Made by a program: the position numbers and the translations under genes. Below are positions 42,244-55,643 of a stretch of DNA of 64,000 nucleotides, in pieces. The stretch lies in contig NC_087066.1 in assembly GCF_963678635.1 (NCBI RefSeq), positions 29,579,301-29,643,300 of the forward strand, written 5' to 3'. The DNA comes from Symsagittifera roscoffensis (Eukaryota; Xenacoelomorpha; Acoela; Convolutidae). The notes beneath the pieces were generated by a model. It had not been told where the DNA came from. It made no database searches and worked only from the letters and a program-made list of their open reading frames with translations. Position 1 is the first letter of the stretch, and the number at the start of each line of letters is the position of its first letter.

Positions 42244-42815
42244 AAAAAAAGCCACAACTTGAATAGAAAAAAAAGCCACAACTTAATAAGTAACAATTAG
42301 CTGAGTATTGTTCTTAAAAAAAGAGTTATTTTATTAGCTAAGAAAATGACATATTTTTTTTGGATTTTTTTCCATCAAACTTGTTGATTAGTTTAAATCA
42401 ATTGGAAAAATACTGATGCTCTGAACTAAACAAGTCAATTTATTCACCAGTAACATTTTTTTTGGCCAAATTATGCGAACGGAAACTATACGACAAATTA
42501 GGCAAACCCGAAAGCATTGTAAACTGATTTATGATTGGTTTTCAACTCTGACCTCATTGGTACAAAAATGAGAAAGATGTTTTTTATTTATTTGGGAATA
42601 ATTTTTCACTTCATTGGAAAAATACAGTTGGCAAACTTTGTCGGAAAAAATTCCGTTCGTTATTTTACTGTGCTTTTGATCACCATCAACACCGGAGCAC
42701 CACAATATATAAGGCATATTGAACTAGAACTACTTAGAGCTCAGTGTACAAAACTGAATCTGTTGGAATTAAATTTCGCCTGAAGTTTAAATCCGCCAGT
42801 AATTGGTGTTGGAAC

Positions 42816-45118
42816 TTTTCCGCATCATCCTGTCGTAAATCCGAATAAGCCGGGTAAAGTGCGCCTTAACGGGGCTTCTAAGTTTCACGGCACATCCTTA
42901 AATAAGAATTTATTGGTGGGTCCGGGCCTACTCCAAAATTTAATTTTGTACTTTTGCGTTTCCGTCAAGACAAGTACGCCGTCTCCGCGGATATAGAGGG
43001 TATGTTCCTCCAGGTAGTAGTCCTCGCCCGCGATCAAAACTCATTCCGTTTTTTGTGGCGGGAGGATACCACTTCCGATATAATAGTCCATCAGTACACT
43101 CGCCATATATTCGGCGCACGGGATTCGCCTACGTGCGCCAATTTCGCGTTGCGAAAAACAGCAACTGATAATATGTCCACATATACCGAGGCCGCCTCAG
43201 TCGTTAATGAAAACTTTTACATGGATGATTAGTTGGCTTTGTTCGAGAACTTTACCCATGCAATTAAAATTAGCCGCAATTTGGTTTCCTTACTAAAGTT
43301 GGGAGGATTTATTTTGACTAATTTTGTCAGTAATGCTGATGAAATTACTTCAGAAATGAACCCCGAGGATTGCGAAACCTCGTCTTCACCCATCAAGGAA
43401 ATATGTAACGGTGCCGAACAATCATGACACGTCTTAGGTCTTAAGTGTGACCATGTGAAAAACACATTGGTTGTAAGCAGAGGTGTGGATTCTCCACGCG
43501 AACCGTCTTGAGTTTTGTCTCTTCTGTGTTTGACCCTGTTAGGTTGGTAGCTCCATACACAGTTGGGGCCCGTCTTTTGCTTAAAGATATTTGGAAGATT
43601 AGTGGCCGAAGTTGGGACGACGAATTGCCGGAAGACATAGGAGACAAGTTTCTCGAGTGGCACTCCGGTCTCCCTCTCTTAGGGCAATTGACTATTCCAA
43701 GGTGTTACTTCACAGAGCCTGTCGACCAAATTGAGCTCCAGATGTTCGGTGATAGCTCGCAGGACGTTTTCTGTGCGGTTGGATTTTTGCGTGCGCTACT
43801 CTCGAGTTCGCACAAAAGTCAAATATGCTTCATCTTTGATAAAGCTCGCGTTGCGCCCATGAAAGCGCTATCTATACCAAAGCTAGAGCTTCAAGCTGCT
43901 CTGCTTGTCACACGACTGAGAGATGATATACTGACCGCCCTCACTCTGCATTAATCATGTCTACATGTGGACAGATAAAACTACAGTTTTGCAGTGGCTA
44001 AACTCCACTGAAAAATTACCTGTGTTCGTCGCTAACCGTGTCGTCGAAATCCTCGAATCGACCTTTATTGATGAGTGGCACCATGTTTTCAGCGGAAATA
44101 GTCCAGCTGATACCGGTACGCGGGGGATTTCTTCGGAAGCCCTCAAACATAGCAGCTGGGTTATTGGTCCGAGCATTCTCAGGACTACTGATTGGCCGTT
44201 TATACCCGACGAAGGTGTAATCAATAAAACTCGTTCGAAGGGTGCTTCTTGTGATGTTGATAATTCCTTGGAGACATCATCTTCCTTGGTCACCGATGTC
44301 ACATCCATTAAACATCCCGAACACGGGTTCAATTGGGAAAGGTTCAGTTCCTTTACGAGATGTAAACGAGTAGTCGCTTTCATGTTGAGGATGCTGCCTT
44401 CACATAATCATTTTTGTGGTAAGAACTTACGAATTACTGACCCCACTGAACTTGATATTGCAGAAAGCAAACTGATTCATCTTGCTCAGATGGAATCTTT
44501 CCCCATTGAGTTAAAAACTTTCACCGCTGTCAAAACTATTAAAAATAGTAGTGAAATTGCCACATACTCGCCATTTATTGGTCCCACTGGTATCATTTAT
44601 TCCGCCGGACGGATTGTGCACTTAGTGAATACCGAGTTTGATACAAAGCACACAATTTTACTCGACGCCCGACAAACCCTAGTTCGTTTGTTGTCGTGCA
44701 GCCTCCACCATAAGCATTTTCATCATGCGCTCCGTTTTAAATATGAAATATGCAATACTTGGGTTGCGTAATACTTTGGTCTATCGACAGTCAATGTGTA
44801 ACATGCCCATAGAAATTTGATCCGTCTGGCGCACCCCATCATGGCGGCTCCTGGGAGCGCCTCGTCCGAAGCGTGAAGCGCGTGCTTTACGATATACTAG
44901 GCAGTAGGCGAGTCACCGAAGAGGTGTTAGGACAACATTCTGCTGATTTGAGCAGGCTTTGAATTCGAGGCCAATCACTCCCGTTAGTACTGATTTACGT
45001 GAGTTAGAAGCGTTAACCCCAAACTAATTTTTGCTCGGACAACATGCCACAAGCTTTTCTTCGTTTTTACCTGGGGAGCACTTCGACCACAAGAAAAGGG
45101 ACGTGCGAGCGCAGTCAT
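42816..45118 (+). pseudogene. BEL pol fragment, copy 2 (RT, A17, partial integrase)
   Basis: RT begins at the [10 protein letters not shown] segment. A clean 92-codon ORF (42954-43232) reaches YMDD followed by TAG (43230-43232). The A17 region runs 43508-43954, loses two bases (CTCACTCTGC) and continues 43965-44771, keeping the MWTDKTTVLQW and NSPADTGTRG parts. The integrase core deletion is as in copy 1. It ends at GCGCAGTCATAT, where block B2 begins, about 400 bases short of the true pol end. LTRs are absent. Confidence 0.8.
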
Positions 45119-48100
45119 ATTCAGTTTTTATAAGCAACCCGTCAAATTTAAACTAATTAAAATAAACACATTGGCTGGGTTTGCATTTAATTCCAAGTTC
45201 TCTTAGCGTATTGAAGAGAATACCTTAATCAAGTTTATCAAATGCTTTTTCAGTTCTTTGAAAAACTATTCAATGTGTTTATCAACAACTGTTCTAAACT
45301 TTTTTGTGTTAATTCAGTACTGAAATATACCTAAATTTTAACAAAATTTTGACAAAAACAAAGCTGACGTTCATAAAAGATTCAAGTATTTTTCAGATAT
45401 TTAAATAATTTGGATTGCTTACACTTTTCAAATTTTTTGCTACAACTACTTGAAACTGATTAGGGCGATTGATATTCAAATTGAGTTTGCTGCCTAATTT
45501 ATGTGATGCGTAAATTTTTGCCAGTTACCTACAAAATCCTTTTGCCAGGAAAATCTTTTTGCTATAGTTTTTGCCAGAAAGATCATCTAATTAAAGGAGA
45601 GCTTTTTAAGACAGGTTAGACAAGAAACAATAATGAGCCAGTTTTAAATCTAGAACAGACTTTTGTATTCCACCAATAACGGAAGTCGGTTTAGGCTTTA
45701 AGATGTTAATTACTTCGATTATTTCATGATAGAGCAACTAAACAGGTAAGCTGGTTGTATAAAATTTTCTAATTTTGTTGGTTGAATTGAATTCTTAACA
45801 CTTTCTACTGTTTTAGTTCCTTTTGTTGCATTGAAAGCATCTGAAATTAAAATAGCATTTGAAACAGTTTCCCCCTTCAAATTTAAGGAAAACAAAATTT
45901 GCTTAACGTGTTTTTCTGTTAATTGATAAAAAAATTGTCACTAAACCTAGCATTAATTTTCCCAAAGAATTAGCCCAAGCAATGTTGGCTAAACTTAAAC
46001 CTTAATTCCTATTGGTCTGAAAAAATGATTTGAAAAATATCTTAGCACACGGGAAGTCTCATTTTTGTGGAACAATTAAAAATAACCCAAATAATTAGGT
46101 TCCATTTTTGCTAAGAACAACTTATTCCAATACGGCCATGTCATCTAAACATAATTATTTATCACATTATCACATAATCCATAAAGAATAACGTTTTAAA
46201 ACCTTTCATTGATCCTCTGCAAATCACAGGAAGAACACTTTTCATGATTATTTTTAAATTCCGTCGAATTTTTTTTCTGTTCTCAGTACGCAAAAAAAAC
46301 GTCTTTTGAAAGAATAACTTGATGCAATTTCTAGTCATTTTGACCCAGTAAATGGCGGACTAGTTGAGGATAAAGCTAGTCCGCCAGGAATTTCAAGTCA
46401 ACCAAAAAAGTTTTGTTATGTTTTATTCTAAAATATATAAGCAAGTATTATTCAAATACTTATTCAAATAAAATTATATGGGTGTTGAAAAACTTCAAAG
46501 TTTAAACTATCGATGTTTTGCGAAAAAAATTTGAGCAAATTAATTAAAGAAATCGATTTTCCTATGGCACTTGTTTACCAAACACTTATATAAGCAGAGG
46601 AAAAACTCGCTTACGCATAAATTAAATTTTAATTTAAAAAAAAACAGCTTATTAAAGTTTATTAGTTAAGATATTTGGAGAAACTCTTGCAGTATCTCCT
46701 TGGTACGCTTAGTTTTTCGTTGGATTGATTCCGGAGTTTAAAAAAATTGCATGTTTCCCTAGAACAACGAGAACTAATTTTGAAATGACTTTAAATTTAT
46801 TAAAAATGAAGCAATGGAAACATTTAGAATTTAACAACCTAGCTCAAATCACTAGGTCAATGAGCGTTAACTAAAAATAGGGCCATAATAGTCAGAGTTA
46901 TAAGTTTTTTTTTCAATCCAATTTTCAAACTTGGCAGCTTCTTTTTTGTGAAGTTGGCGGTTAAAAAAATGAAACTGTTTATTAATTTGTTGATAAACTG
47001 GGCAATGTCAAACAGCACGTTGGTGGTAACGAGGCTCAAATTTAGGGACCCGGGTAGAAATGAGTTTACTAGTATGAAAATTTAAAATCTAAATCAAGAA
47101 AAACTTTTATAATTTTAAAATCTGAATAACTTTAGCCCAGTGAAAGTTTTAAAACGTTAGTAGATCTCCTGGAACTTGCTTCTGGTAATTTATTTTTATT
47201 CAAATTACAGTAAGCGTAAAAACTGTTTGACCTTTTTGATCTGAAAAAGTTTACCTGCTAAAGTTTTGGGTTTAATTTATAACTAACATTGATCATAATC
47301 ATTATTCATTTCAATTGAACGTCTAGAACTCGGCAGATTTCTATCAGAATAAAACCTCAAGTAGATTTTTTCCATATTTAACTAATGTTTATGAGATGAT
47401 ATATTGTCTTTACTCAGACGCTCAATTCGTAAAACAAAAAATTGCCTCAGTTTTAGAACCACATACATAGCTATTGAAAGAGAGGGTGATATCGATGATT
47501 CGATCTTTGATGAGATAGAGACGAAAAACGATAAATTATACAAAGTCAAAACCGCTAAACTATTTGCCTGAATTTTATATGTAAACTTTATCGAAAATAG
47601 AAAAAAAGCCACAACTTAATCAGTAACAATTAGCTGAGTAAATTGTTACTGATTAAGAAAAAAAGCCACAACTTGAATAGAAAAAAAAGCCACAACTTAA
47701 TAAGTAACAATTAGCTGAGTATTGTTCTTAAAAAAAGAGTTATTTTATTAGCTAAGAAAATGACATATTTTTTTTGGATTTTTTTCCATCAAACTTGTTG
47801 ATTAGTTTAAATCAATTGGAAAAATACTGATGCTCTGAACTAAACAAGTCAATTTATTCACCAGTAACATTTTTTTTGGCCAAATTATGCGAACGGAAAC
47901 TATACGACAAATTAGGCAAACCCGAAAGCATTGTAAACTGATTTATGATTGGTTTTCAACTCTGACCTCATTGGTACAAAAATGAAAAAGATGTTTTTTT
48001 TTATTTTGGAATAATTTTTCACTTCATTGGAAAAATACAGTTGGCAAACTTTGTCGGTAAAAATTCCGTTCGTTATTTTACTGTGATTTGGATCTTTTTA

Positions 48101-49457
48101 TATTCCTTTGAAAGGTTGCTTTGGAAGATATTGTTAGTATATATTTCCTTCATGTGATCTTTTTTCTAGAGTTTCGGGCATTTGAAAATAGCTAGTTTGC
48201 TCAAAATGGGATAATTAGCGTGCAATACGTCGAGTTTTATTACACGCGTAAGTGGATTAAATGGTCAAATCTGAAATTGAGGAAAAAAACTTGGCCTTGT
48301 TAAACAGAAAAAAAAGGCGCTAATACCGTTGTACACTTTTCATAGCGGAGTGATTGAAGATAAAATTTTAAAAAATATATATTTTTTTTATTGTTTTTTT
48401 TTAAAATAATTTATCAAGGTTTCAGCTAAAACTTTTTCGTTGGCCCTCAAGCGCGGTCAGAAGATTAGGTGCAACGCGCTGATAGACAAATAGTCTTGCT
48501 TATATTTGTCTTTTTTTAGCAATCCGAAACAACGCTGCTAATTTAAATTGACAGGACAAAAAAATCGAATTTAACGTTTTTTTTTGGGTTGGATTCAGAT
48601 TAGAGAAAAAATGATAGCATTACGAGGCCAAACTATGCATTTTGTACATTGTAAGCGCAACAAGGACGGTCCCTTTGTTCTTCTTTTGTTCTTTCATTTC
48701 CTTTGATTGTTTCGACATATTTTTAACTTGTTTAAAGATTTGTCTCTGGAATCCAGGAACATACAGACACAAAATTGTGCGCCTATCCAGTGCACAGTTT
48801 AGCCTCGTAATGAGAGAAAAGTTTGGCTTAGAAGTTTGTCAGAATTTTTAAGACCTAGTTCATTTTATTAATGAATCTTCGCAAATTGTGTTTGTTACTT
48901 TATGAAGTACCATTTGATTTGCTTTTAAACGATTTTCAGAATATTTTCTCATTTCTCTTTCCTAATTTTTTGTTAGATACTCAACTTGATGTAATTTGCG
49001 AGCAATTGATGTGGATGTTGTTTTCAAGTAAGTTTTCCCTGAATCAAAAGAGTTAAAATGGCCCACTTGCGCAAAAAACACGCGCAAAATTAGATAGATA
49101 CGCAGCTAACTATACAATACGCGATAAAATAAAAAACTTATTTCGACAAAATTCTTCCAAATCATTATCTTGACGAATGATTTAAAAAAAAGGTTACTTA
49201 GATAGATGCCGAGGCCTAATCCGAAGGTTAATTATTTCAGTTGACAAGAGCGCATATAGTTAGCGCTCATTAAGCTATGATTTATTTGCAAAAGCTTACA
49301 CCACGGTTTTTTGCAACTGATTACCATCAACACCGGAGCACCACTATATATAAGGCATATTGAACTAGAACTACTTAGAGCTCAGTGTACAAAACTGAAT
49401 CTGGTGGAATTAAACTTCGCCTGAAGTTTAAATCCGCCAGTAATTGGTGTTGGAACT
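45119..49457. repeat. Segmental block B, copy 2
   Basis: The most complete internal copy of B with flanking junctions on both sides. It includes a decayed exon (47457-47530), a hairpin (47615-47657), and about 48090-49260, which matches the host-gene intron 2300-3450 in order. No intact gene is seen; the 60-90-codon ORFs are not conserved as frames with the intron homolog. Confidence 0.75.
47457..47530 (+). pseudogene. Decayed copy of the 965-1039 exon (in B2)
   Basis: 74 bases after a TTTTAG acceptor. It has the same TAG at the fourth codon position, and the donor is changed to ATAAAT. The shared stop shows B1, B2 and B3 descend from one already broken copy. Confidence 0.65.
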
Positions 49458-52045
49458 TTTCCGCATCATCCCGTCGTAAATCCGAATAAGCCGGGTAAAG
49501 TGCGCCTTAAAGGGGCTTCTAAGTTTCACGGCACATCCTTAAATAAGAATTTATTGGTGGGTCCGGACCTACTCCAAAATTTAACTTTGTACTTTTGCGA
49601 TTCCGTCAACACAAGTACGCCGTCTCCGCGGATATAGAGGGTATGTTCCTCCAGGTAGTAGTCCTCGCCCGCGATCAAAACTCACTCCGTTTTTTGTGGC
49701 GGGAGGATACCACTTCCGATGTAATAGTCCATCAGTACACTCGCCATATATTCGGCGCACGGGATTCGCCTACGTGCGCCAATTTCGCGTTGCGAAAAAC
49801 AGCAAAAGATGATATGTCCACATATCCCGAGGCCGCCTCAGTCGTTAATGAAAACTTTTACATGGATGATTAGTTGGCTTCGTTCGAGAACATTACCCAT
49901 GCAATTAAAATTAGCCGCAATTTGGTTTCCTTACTAAAGTTGGGAGGATTTAATTCGACTAATTTTGTCAGTAATGCTGCTGAAATTACTTCAGAAATGA
50001 ACCCCGAGGATTGCAAAACCTCGTCTTCACCCATCAAGGAAATATGTAACGGTGCCGAACAATCATGACACGTCTTAGGTGTTAAGTGTGACCATGTGAA
50101 AAACACATTGGTTGTAAGCAGAGGCGTCGATTGTCCACGCGAACCGTCTTGAGTTTTGTCTCTTCTGTGTTTGACCCTGTTGGGTTGGTAGCTCCATACA
50201 CAGTTGGGGCTCGTCTTTTGCTTAAAGATATTTGGAAGATTATTGGCCGAAGTTGGGACGACGAATTGCCGGAAGACATAGGAGACAAATTTCTCGAGTG
50301 GAACTCCGGTCTCCTTCTCTTAGGACAATGGACTGTTCCAAGGTGCTACTTCACAGAGCCTGTCGACCAAATTGAGCTCCAGATGTTCGGTGATAGCTCG
50401 CAGGACGTTTTCTGTGCGGTTGGATTTTTGCGTGCGCGACTCTCGAGTTCGCACAAAAGTCAAATATGCTTCATCTTTGGTGAAGCTCGCGTTGCGCCCA
50501 TGAAAGCGCTATCTATACCGAAGCTAGAGCTTCAAGCTGCTCTGCTTGCCACACGACTGAGAGATGATATACTGACCGCCCTCACTCTCTGCATTAATCA
50601 TGTCTACATGTGGACAGATAAAACTACAGTTTTGCAGTGGCTAAACTCCACTGAAAAATTACCTGTGTTCGTCGCTAACCGTGTCGGCGAAATCCTCGAA
50701 TCGACCTTTATTGATGAGTGGCACCATGTTTTGAGCGGTAATAGTCCAGCTGATACCGGTACGCGGGGGATTTCTTCGGAAGCCCTCAAGGATAGCAGCT
50801 GGGTTATTGGTCCGAGCATTCTCAGGACTACTGATTGGCCGTTTATACCCGACGAAGGTGTAATCAATAAAACTCGTTCGAAGGGTGCTTCTTGTGATGT
50901 TGATAATTCCTTGGAGACATCATCTTCCTTTGTCACCGATGTCACATCCATTAAACATCCCGAACACGGGTTCAATTGGGAAAGGTTCAGTTCCTTTACG
51001 AGATATAAACGAGTAGTCGCTTTCATGTTGAGGATGCTGCCTTCACAAAACCATTTTTGTGGTAAGAACTTACGAATTACCGACCCCACTGAACTTGATA
51101 TTGCAGAAAGCTAACTGATTCATCTTGCTCAGATGGAATCTTTCCCCATTGAGTTAAAAACTTTCGCCGCTGTCAAAACTATTAAGAAAAGTAGTGAAAT
51201 TGCCACGTACTCGCCATTTATTGGTCCCGCTGGTATCATTCGTTCCACCGGACGGATTGTGCGCTTAGTGATTATGAGTTTGATACTAAGCACACAATTT
51301 TACTCGACGCCCGACAAACCCTAGTTCGTTTGTTGTCCTGCAGCCTCCACCATAAGCATTTTCATCATGCGCTCCGTTTTAAATATGAAATATGCAATAC
51401 TTGGGTTGCGTAATACTTTGGTCTATCGACAGTCAATGTGTAACATGCCCATGGAAATTTGATCCGTCTGGCGCACCCCATCATGGCGGCTCCTGGGAGC
51501 GCCTCGTCCGAAGCGTGAAGCGCGTGCTTTACGATATACCTGCAGTAGGCGAGTCACCGAAGAGGTGTTAGGACAACATTCTGCTTATTTGAGCAGGCTT
51601 TGAATTCGAGGCCAATCACTCCCGTTAGTACTGGTTCACGTGAGTTAGAAGCGTTAACCCCAAACTAATTTTTGCTCGGACAACATGCCACAAGCTTTTC
51701 TTCGCTTTTACCTGGGGAGCACTTCGACCACAAGAAAAGGTACGTGCGAGCGCAGTCATATGCTAACGCGATTTGGTCTCGTTGGCTTCACGAATATGTT
51801 CCCTCGCTGAATAAGCGTGTCAAGTGGCACAGCCAATCTGACCCCACTCTCAAGACAGGCGATCTCGTGTGGGTGATTGAGTCCGATAGTCCGCGTGGAA
51901 ACTACCTCCTCGCCCGAATCGTCAAGTTAAACTACGGACAGGGTGGTTGCGCTCGATCCTCCCTTGTTAAGACCGCAACCAGTGAAGTCACTCGGCCGAC
52001 CGTTAAGCTCGCTCCGTTTCTTCCTTCTTCAGGGGGGAGGATTTT
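49458..52045 (+). pseudogene. BEL pol fragment, copy 3 (RT to pol end)
   Basis: The RT ORF 49595-49873 ends YMDD-TAG (49871-49873). The A17 ORF is 50131-51114, 327 codons, ended by TAA where other copies have AAA/CAA-type codons (AGCTAACTG). The integrase deletion is the same. The C-terminal domain is complete (51672-52142 ORF) to the polypurine tract near 52032. This is the only array copy that keeps the 3' end and a piece of LTR. Confidence 0.8.
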
Positions 52046-52500
52046 GCAACGCAAATGTAAGCGAGAGTATGAACAAAACACAAGCTTGAATATGATTGGA
52101 TCTAAATGTAACAACCATAAGCACAGTTGGCAAGCGGACTAGGACAAAGTAACGTAACGTCAATTATACAGACATTACAGTTGACATAGGTTCGAGTCCC
52201 CTACCTGCCCATGTTTTATTATACTAAAAAGGGGGTTATATCCTATTTTAACTGTTTTTTGGTTCTAATTCGTTTCAGTCTTGATTACGGCTGACCGCCA
52301 AAAAGAGCAATTTGTCTCAAGGAGTTTACCGACCGATTCTTGTGGCTAGCTTGCACCAATTTGGTTTTAGTGCAGAGGATTGAAGTTATAGGATGTTATG
52401 CATTACCAAAAAACATGATGAATTATTAAATATTTTCCGAGAGTTTTTGCCGATAAAAAATTCAAGCATTCAACTTCATTTACGGAGATTGAGGGAGCAT
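52046..52500 (+). repeat. BEL LTR fragment, copy 3
   Basis: Starts TTTTGCAACGCAAATG after the polypurine tract and follows the LTR to the equivalent of 32095, then breaks at GAGGGAGCATAACC into block A2. It contains the diverged tRNA-like relic (about 52119-52209). Confidence 0.75.
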
Positions 52501-54279
52501 AACCAGCGATGAAAGCTTAGTAAAACTGATGCATAGTTCGAAAAACGTTTTTGTCTCAATCATTGAGTTCCGATCCTTCTACCATTACTTGATTTTGTTG
52601 ATGGTCCAAAATTGTTGACGTGCTTGACAGATTTCGATTTCGTTAAAGAATTTATTCTGTGACTACTCATTTTTAGCATATCCTTTTGGGTATCATACAG
52701 TACCGCCACTCATTGTAGTATTTTTTATGTTGAATATAAATTTTTTACACAAAAGACTGTTTTTCTGTTTCAAAGCTTTCGCTTCAGTAAGCTCTATGCT
52801 TTTCGCAACTGCTTGAAGAGAAAACACCAAAAAAGCACGACAAAATTTGTTTGATTAAAGACATCCAATAAAAATATGGAACACTCGTATTCTTATTTTT
52901 CAGTTTTTCAGTGAGAAAAAACTAAATCTACTTCTCAGTATACAGAGTATTCAGTTGTAGGACAGGCGAAAATTGACATCCAGTTATGCATCCTAGCTAT
53001 TGAAAAAAGTAATGACTGATTAAATTTATCTCCCCAAATCATAAATTATGGACAAAAGGAGATTGAAAAACTTAAGGGAAGTTTAATTTATGAAATGAGG
53101 TGAAAGACGAAGGCTAACTAACAGCAATGCCTACTAGGCGCCTACTTGTAACTAATTTGGCTGTTATGATTTTTTTCACTTGCTTAGTATTGAGATTTTT
53201 TGTTCAGCGGATCATCAGCAATTAGCTTTTACTTAAATCTTTGAAGCAAATTATTGCATATACCAACTCATAGGAATTTATTGATCTCGGTAGACAGTTT
53301 ATTCCTTGACTACGCATTTTTGGCATGTCCTTTTGGGTGTAATACAGTACCGCCATTCATTGTAGTGTTTTTTGTATTGTACAATTAATTTTTATACAAA
53401 AAAAGTTTTTCTGTTTCGTAGTTAAACGCTCTCTTCATTTAAGCAGTTGTTGCGCCAGCAAAAATCTTAAACTTGATTTTATTTAAACGAAAATATCAAA
53501 GCATTACAAAAACTTTATGAAAAAACAATATAACATATAAAACGCTTAATAAGCTAAAACGATTTTGCAGCCATATTTTGAGGCCTTTAACTTGAAAACT
53601 TTTAAAGAACTGTGCTTCCTAGTAACTCAACTTGAAAATAATTAATGAATAATGCTTTTTAGTAAGTCGAAGAACGAAAAAGTGTCTGAACTTGTGTACA
53701 AAAACCTTCGGTTGGTTTGGCAATCGTGTTGTAATGATTAAGTTCCCTTAATTGTTACTGCTCTTAAACGCCTATTGGTTAAAACGCAAGATTCGGTTTT
53801 TTCTTACAAATCGACGATACATATGGAGGAGTTTTTGATTTTCGGTATATGAAAAAAATTAAAACTTCACAAATAATTAGATGATTAGATGTCAACGATC
53901 GCAGCAAAATATGAGTAGATCATAGAAATAGAGTTCATGGAATGATAAAATTTTGCTTTCTCATAAGTTTTTTGTAGTGCATTGATATTTTCGTTTAAAA
54001 AACGATCATATTTAAGATTTTTGCTGGCTTAGTAAATTCTGGTTAACGCAGAAAACGTTGTCCCTCCACAAACAAGTATTCCAAATAACAGTAATGGAAA
54101 AGTCCTTGAGAAGAAATGTATCATCAAAACCGACAAAGTATCTCATCTTTGATACTACGCCGCATTGTTGTCTCAAATGTTTTTGAATTTTTCTTCATGA
54201 TTAATAACCAAAATTCTTTTTCACCTTTGTAGGAAAAATTCAGGCCACAAAACATCATTTTGAAGCTCAAAAAAAGAAG
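52501..54279. repeat. Segmental block A, copy 2
   Basis: Longer on its left than A1. 52731-54275 matches 37168-38721 with scattered substitutions (for example AGATGTC against GAAGTC). It ends in CTCAAAAAAAGAAGTTGAGG, where pol copy 4 begins. No gene is seen. Confidence 0.8.
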
Positions 54280-55643
54280 TTGAGGGACGTTTTCTGTGCG
54301 GTTGGATTTTTGCGTGCGCGACTCTCGAGTTCGCACAAAAGTCAAATATGCTTCATCTTTGGTAAAGCTCGCGTTGCGCCCATGAAAGCGCTATCTATAC
54401 CGAAGCTAGAGCTTCAAGCTGCTCTGCTTGCCACACGACTGAGAGATGAAATACTGACCGCCCTCACTCTCTGCATTAATCATGTCTACATGTGGACAGA
54501 TAAAACTACAGTTTTGCAGTGGCTAAACTCCACTGAAAAATTACCTGTGTTCGTCGCTAACCGTGTCGGTGAAATCCTCGAATCGACCTTTATTGATGAG
54601 TGGCACCATGTTTTGAGCGGAAATAGTCCAGCTGATACCGGTACGCGGGAGATTTCTTCGGAAGCCCTAAAGGATAGCAGCTGGGTTATTGGTCCGAGCA
54701 TTCTCAGGACTACTGAATGGCCGTTTATACCCGACGAAGGTGTAATCAAAAAAACTCGTTCGAAGGGTGCTTCTTGTGATGTTGATAATTCCTTGGAGAC
54801 ATCATCTTCCTTGGTCACCGATGTCACATCCATTAAACATCCCGAACACGGGTTCAATTGGGAAAGGTTCAGTTCCTTTACGAGATGTAAGCGAGTAGTC
54901 GCTTTCATGTTGAGGATGCTGCCTTCACATAATCCTTTTTGTGGTAAGAACTTACGAATTACCGACCCCACTGAATTTGATATTGCAGAAAGCAAACTGA
55001 TTCATCTTGCTCAGATGGAATCTTTCCCCATTGAGTTAAAAACTTTCACCGCTCTCAAAACTATTAAGAATAGTAGTGAAATTGCCACATACTCGCCATT
55101 TATTGGTCCCACTGGCATCATTTGATCCACCGGACGGCTCGTGCGCTTAGTGAATACCGAGTTTGATACAAAGCACACAATTTTACTCGACGCCCGACAA
55201 ACCCTAGTTCGTTTGTTATCCTGCCGCCTCCACCATAAGCATTTTCATCATGCGCTCCGTTTTAAATATGAAATATGCAATACTTGGGTTGCGTAATACT
55301 TTGGTCTATCGAAAGTCAATGTGTAACATGCCCATTGAAATTTGATCCGTCTGGCGCACCCTATCATGGCGGCTCCTGGGAGCGCCTCGTCCGAAGCGTG
55401 AAGCGCGTGCTTTACGATATACTAGGCAGTAGGCAGTCACCGAAGAGGTGTTAGGACAACATTCTGCTTATTTGAGCAGGCTTTGAATTCGAGGCCAATC
55501 ACTCCCGTTAGTACTGATTTACGTGAGTTAGAAGCGTTAACCCCAAACTGATTTTTGCTCGGACAACATGCCACAAGCTTTTCTTCGCTTTTACCTGGGG
55601 AACACTTCGACCACAAGAAAAGGTACGTGCGAGCGCAGTCATA
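54280..55643 (+). pseudogene. BEL pol fragment, copy 4 (5'-truncated)
   Basis: Begins inside the A17 region at DVFCAVGFLRARL. The open frame 54280-55125 is 281 codons with the RVAPMKALSIPKLELQ and NSPADTGTRE segments, ending at TGA where other copies continue (ATTTGATCC). The integrase core deletion is the same near 55335. It ends at GCGCAGTCATAT like copy 2. The first codons of the ORF belong to block A2, not to the element. Confidence 0.8.

Larger units (their letters stand above)
38981..42815. repeat. Segmental block B, copy 1
   Basis: Noncoding. Homologous to 45119-49457 (B2) and 55644 onward (B3), and more distantly to the host gene intron. It contains a 727-bp exact tandem duplication and a decayed exon copy. 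Relative to B2 it lacks about 1.2 kb, jumping near 42680 from the sequence equivalent to 48088 to that equivalent to 49320. It ends at GTGTTGGAAC, where BEL RT begins, the same junction as B2/pol copy 3. Confidence 0.8.
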
